A program made the translations under genes and the position numbers. Below, in pieces: positions 32,991-35,674 of a stretch of 35,674 nt of DNA. The notes beneath the pieces were generated by a model. The model worked only from the letters and a program-made list of their open reading frames with translations. It had not been told where the DNA came from and ran no database searches. This DNA is from an uncultured Spirochaetaceae bacterium. Its GTDB lineage: Bacteria > Spirochaetota > Spirochaetia > Treponematales > Treponemataceae. Each line of letters begins with the position of its first letter. Positions within the stretch are counted from its first letter, which is position 1. The DNA lies in contig CADANN010000024.1 in the NCBI GenBank assembly GCA_902789325.1, positions 1 to 35,674 on the forward strand, read 5' to 3'.

Positions 32991-33908
32991 CTATTTGATT
33001 GACGACAGATTAAATGGCGTAGCCTGATAAACGTAATAGTTCAACCAGTTAGAATAGAACAAATGCGCTGTTGCACGCCAGTAACTTGTTGGCATTCTGT
33101 TTACGTTATTTGTAGGGAAGTAGTTCTTTGGAAGAGGAACTTTCATTCCCTTATCAGTGTCGCGGTAGTATTCCTGAGCAAGTGTCATAGTGTCGTATTC
33201 AAGATGGCCGGTCATAAAGATTTCGCGGTTGTCTTTTGATTTCAAAATTGTAACGCCAGCTTCTGCACTTTCTGCAAGAATTACAAGCTCAGGGTGTTTA
33301 ATCAAATCTTCTTTTATAAGAGTAGTGTGACGGCTCTGTGGAATAGGGAATGTATCATCAAAACCTCTAAGCAGAGGGTCTCCGTCAACACAGCGTTCAT
33401 TCATAAAAATGCCCGACATTTTGCGTTCGAGAGCGTGCTTTGGTACTCCATAATGATGATAAAGCCCGGCAAAGCAACCCCAGCACAAGTAAAGGGTTGA
33501 ATAAACATTCTGTCTTGCATAATCCATGATCTTACAAAGTTCGTCCCAGTAATCAACATCAGTAAAATCCATCTGCTCTACAGGAGCTCCAGTAATCAGC
33601 ATTCCGTCGAACTTCTGGTTATAAAGCTCGCTCGAAGGAATATAAAAACGATCGAGATAGCTTTCATCTGTATTTTTGCTCTCGTGATTTTCCATGTGAA
33701 CGAGAGAAATTTCAATCTGAAGAGGAGTATTTCCTAAAAGACGCAAAAGCTGAGTTTCAGTAACTTCCTTATTAGGCATGAGGTTTACGATCGCAATTTT
33801 AAGCGGACGGATATCCTGTTCCATCGCCCGTTTCTCCGTCATGACGAAGATGTTCTCTTTTTCAAGTGTTGCGCATGCTGGCAAATCTGACTGAATTTTA
33901 ATAGGCAT
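32991..33908 (-). CDS. metA: Homoserine O-acyltransferase, probably acetyl-CoA type
   Basis: A protein of 305 residues, preceded by a perfect AGGAGG. It opens with MPIKIQSDLPACATLEKEN as expected. The catalytic Cys is residue 142 (LYLCWGCFAG), and His 235 and Glu 237 are in GHLEYD. Position 111 is Glu (TGAPVEQMDF). In this family Glu 111 goes with acetyl-CoA and Gly 111 with succinyl-CoA, as established for the Bacillus and E. coli enzymes. So it should make O-acetylhomoserine, the first committed step of methionine synthesis. The gene starts beside a perfect inverted repeat shared with the divergent esterase-like gene. No SAM riboswitch is visible in the short leader. Confidence 0.95.
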   Translation of the reverse strand: MPIKIQSDLPACATLEKENIFVMTEKRAMEQDIRPLKIAIVNLMPNKEVTETQLLRLLGNTPLQIEISLVHMENHESKNTDESYLDRFYIPSSELYNQKFDGMLITGAPVEQMDFTDVDYWDELCKIMDYARQNVYSTLYLCWGCFAGLYHHYGVPKHALERKMSGIFMNERCVDGDPLLRGFDDTFPIPQSRHTTLIKEDLIKHPELVILAESAEAGVTILKSKDNREIFMTGHLEYDTMTLAQEYYRDTDKGMKVPLPKNYFPTNNVNRMPTSYWRATAHLFYSNWLNYYVYQATPFNLSSIK

Positions 33909-33959
33909 CGGTAACCTCCTTTATGGGCCGTCGTTGGCCTATGATTTATAGTGTTGCCT

Positions 33960-33992
33960 ATTGTAGCAAAAATCAATCTTTTTTGCTACAAT
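33960..33992. promoter_or_regulatory. 13-bp inverted repeat between metA and the esterase-like gene
   Basis: Perfect arms ATTGTAGCAAAAA (33960-33972) and TTTTTGCTACAAT (33980-33992) are separated by seven bases. Each arm carries TACAAT reading outward, so both could serve as -10 boxes or as one operator for a divergent pair. The right arm ends eight bases before the proposed start at 34001. Confidence 0.6.
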
Positions 33993-34000
33993 ATATGGCT

Positions 34001-35005
34001 ATGGAAACTAAGAACGACCGCAAAGGTGCAATCAAAAAACTCAAGCTGCTCACCTTCGGTTCAAAATCAAATGTAGATACTTTCCGCGCAAAACTTGATG
34101 AAGGCTTTAAAACAGTTTTCCTTCCGAATGGAGTTGAGCGCACAGAATATAAATATGCTAACACCGTGTGCGATATTCTCGCACCAGAAATCTATTCATC
34201 AAACAGAATAATGCTTTATATTCACGGCGGTTCTTTTGTTGGTGGTTCGCGAACTGCTTATGCAAGTTTTTGTGCGTCTCTTGCTACAAAGTGTTATTGC
34301 CGTGTCGTAGTTCCTGAGTATCGTCTCGCTCCTGCATTTCCTTTTCCAGCTGCAAATGAAGATATTCAAAGCGTTTTCAAGGCACTTTTTACTGAAGAAC
34401 AGATTGCCTGTTCTTTGAATGCAGAGCAGGGAACTAAGCCTCAGTTACCGGAAATTATTATTGCCGCAGATAGTTCTGCAGCTCCAATTGCCTGTTCGCT
34501 TATTTTCAATCTTCGGGAGCGATACCGTAGCTGTATAAAACAGGTTGTGCTTTTTTCTCCATGGCTCGATGTTTCTGAATGTTCAAAACTGATTCAGACA
34601 AAGAAAATCAGCGATGAAGTTATGAGCGGGGATGTACTCAGAAAAAGTAGTTCGATTTATACATACGAATCAAATACTTCGAGTCCAATGGTTTCTCCGC
34701 TTCTTGCAGGTGATGAAGCTCTTAAGAATTTCCCACCTGTATATATCCAGATGGGTGAAAAAGAAATCCTTCTTGATGATGCAAAAGAGTTTGCTGGAAA
34801 TCTCCGTGAAGCTGGTAACGAGTGTGTGCTTGATATCTGGCCAGATATGATGTTCATGTTCCAGATGGCAGACGAGTTCCTGCATGAATCTCATCTTGCC
34901 CTTGATAGAATTGGTAAAATTGTAACAGATGGAACCGGTGGCTCTTCTGTTGTTCAGATAGAAAATAAGCCAAGGCTTGAACACAGTTTAAGGTCGGAGG
35001 CCTAG
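34001..35005 (+). CDS. Alpha/beta hydrolase (HSL/carboxylesterase-like) with altered catalytic His
   Basis: I place the start at ATG 34001 (METKNDRKGAI); ATG 33995 adds two residues. The product has 334 residues. The oxyanion-hole motif is YIHGGSFVGGS, and RLAPAFPFPAANED is typical of the hormone-sensitive-lipase group. The nucleophile motif, usually GDSAGG, is here AADSSAAP. The Asp is in MGEKEILLDDA. Where members have 'WPxMxHxF', this protein has WPDMMFMF, so the catalytic His seems replaced by Phe. It may be inactive, or use another His (LHESH lies about 12 residues further). The C-terminus has an extra 40 residues of low similarity. No ribosome binding site is seen; the -10-like TACAAT ends eight bases upstream. 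The U32 gene follows after six bases. Confidence 0.86.
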   Translation: METKNDRKGAIKKLKLLTFGSKSNVDTFRAKLDEGFKTVFLPNGVERTEYKYANTVCDILAPEIYSSNRIMLYIHGGSFVGGSRTAYASFCASLATKCYCRVVVPEYRLAPAFPFPAANEDIQSVFKALFTEEQIACSLNAEQGTKPQLPEIIIAADSSAAPIACSLIFNLRERYRSCIKQVVLFSPWLDVSECSKLIQTKKISDEVMSGDVLRKSSSIYTYESNTSSPMVSPLLAGDEALKNFPPVYIQMGEKEILLDDAKEFAGNLREAGNECVLDIWPDMMFMFQMADEFLHESHLALDRIGKIVTDGTGGSSVVQIENKPRLEHSLRSEA

Positions 35006-35011
35006 AATTTT

Positions 35012-35674
35012 ATGGAACTTTTATCTCCAGCAGGAAATGTTGAAAAATTATATTATGCATACGCTTATGGTGCAGATGCTGCTTATATCGGCTTAAAGAA
35101 ATTTTCACTTCGCGTTAAGGCAGATAATTTTTACGAAGATGAATATAAAAAGGTTCAGGCGCTTAAAGAACAGTTTCCAGGACGCCGCCTTCACTGTGCA
35201 TTAAATATTTCTTTTCATGATGAAGAAATTGATGCACTCAAAGCAAATCTTGATTATTTCCGTCAGTATCCTATTGATGCTTTTATTGTTCAGGATATCG
35301 GTATTGTTCCGCTTTTGCAAAAAGAGTTCCCGAACGCTCAGCTGCACCTTTCAACTCAGGCAAGCTGTGTAAACAGTGAGGCTGTAAAAATGTACAAAAG
35401 CCTCGGCTTTTCACGAATTGTCTTGGGACGTGAAATTTCCATTGATCAGATCCGCCGAATAAAAGATGCCATTCCAGATATGGAACTGGAAACCTTTGTT
35501 CATGGTGCAATGTGTATTGCCTATGCCGGCCGCTGTCTTATGAGTGCGTACCTTACCGGTCGCAGTGCTCAGAGTGGTTTCTGCTCTCATACCTGTCGCT
35601 GGAATTTTAAACTTGATGAAGACAGGGCTGGAGCTAACGATTCTGCCACAGCTCATATAATTACTGCTCAGGAA
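35012..35674 (+). CDS. U32 peptidase family protein (3' end outside window)
   Basis: The frame is open for 221 codons from ATG 35012 to the window edge. GGAGG lies 11 bases before the start. The start MELLSPAGNVEKLYYAYAYG and GADAAYIGLKKFSLR are typical of the family. The family signature ETFVHGAMCIAYAGRCLMS is complete, with its two cysteines; SGFCSHTCRWNF supplies two more. Members of this type in E. coli (RlhA, TrhP) introduce hydroxyl groups in 23S rRNA or tRNA using an Fe-S cluster bound by such cysteines. Others are called collagenase-like peptidases. Which of these this gene is cannot be told from the N-terminal part. It is probably co-transcribed with the esterase-like gene. Confidence 0.93.
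   Translation, partial: MELLSPAGNVEKLYYAYAYGADAAYIGLKKFSLRVKADNFYEDEYKKVQALKEQFPGRRLHCALNISFHDEEIDALKANLDYFRQYPIDAFIVQDIGIVPLLQKEFPNAQLHLSTQASCVNSEAVKMYKSLGFSRIVLGREISIDQIRRIKDAIPDMELETFVHGAMCIAYAGRCLMSAYLTGRSAQSGFCSHTCRWNFKLDEDRAGANDSATAHIITAQE

Noticed and set aside
33001..33960. SAM riboswitch or T-box upstream of metA
   Set aside because: Only about 50 bases lie between the start and the inverted repeat, and no aptamer-like structure is present.
1..35674. Integrated phage, transposon, CRISPR array or toxin-antitoxin system
   Set aside because: I found no integrase, transposase, phage structural gene, regularly spaced repeats or toxin-antitoxin pair. The small polymerase partner was considered as an antitoxin and rejected because it is coupled to the polymerase gene.

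Overview
The window is a compact, roughly 40% GC bacterial chromosome segment. Start sites are often preceded by AGGAGG-type ribosome binding sites, which argues against Bacteroidetes. Long methyl-accepting, GGDEF and class III cyclase receptors, an S1-repeat protein and the palindromic repeats whose translation reads 'LNLFQHL' suggest a host-associated spirochaete such as Treponema. That placement is inference, not proof. I see no rRNA, tRNA, CRISPR array, integrase or transposase. Genes are dense, and two convergent pairs overlap at their stop codons.

Layout. 1-1200: diguanylate cyclase, cut by the window edge. 1.3-3.3 kb: uncharacterised genes, three of them in one minus-strand operon. 3.4-7.6 kb: a heterodimeric ABC exporter operon on the minus strand. 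It has a strong promoter, a 5' hairpin, a 22-codon leader ORF and a possible attenuator. The second subunit is broken by a frameshift within its ABC signature, and a GNAT remnant lies beyond it. 7.6-11.8 kb: an ammonium transporter with a C-terminal sensor-like extension, an exported protein with a repeat inserted in its signal peptide, and a sialate O-acetylesterase. 12-17.1 kb: chemoreceptor, YgjV-like membrane protein and adenylate cyclase. 17.1-20.8 kb: gatC-gatA, then a translesion DNA polymerase with a small conserved partner. 20.8-27.9 kb: membrane protein, YitT protein, old yellow enzyme, S1-domain protein, metallo-beta-lactamase-fold protein, rlmE, LysM/M23 peptidase and an acetyltransferase. 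28-35.7 kb: purB followed by a diverged copy of its own 3' end, galT, a sodium:solute symporter, metA, a carboxylesterase-like gene and the start of a U32 peptidase/RNA hydroxylase gene.

Connections. gatC and gatA supply two of the three subunits of the tRNA-dependent amidotransferase (gatB is not here). galT and the symporter share upstream sequence words and may share a regulator. At least two families of dispersed palindromic repeats sit between genes. One copy supplies an intrinsic terminator and another is read as protein.

Most interesting points: the leader/attenuator region of the ABC exporter, the second purB tail, the repeat inserted in frame in a signal peptide, the terminator between the amt promoter and the amt start, and three genes that look leaderless.
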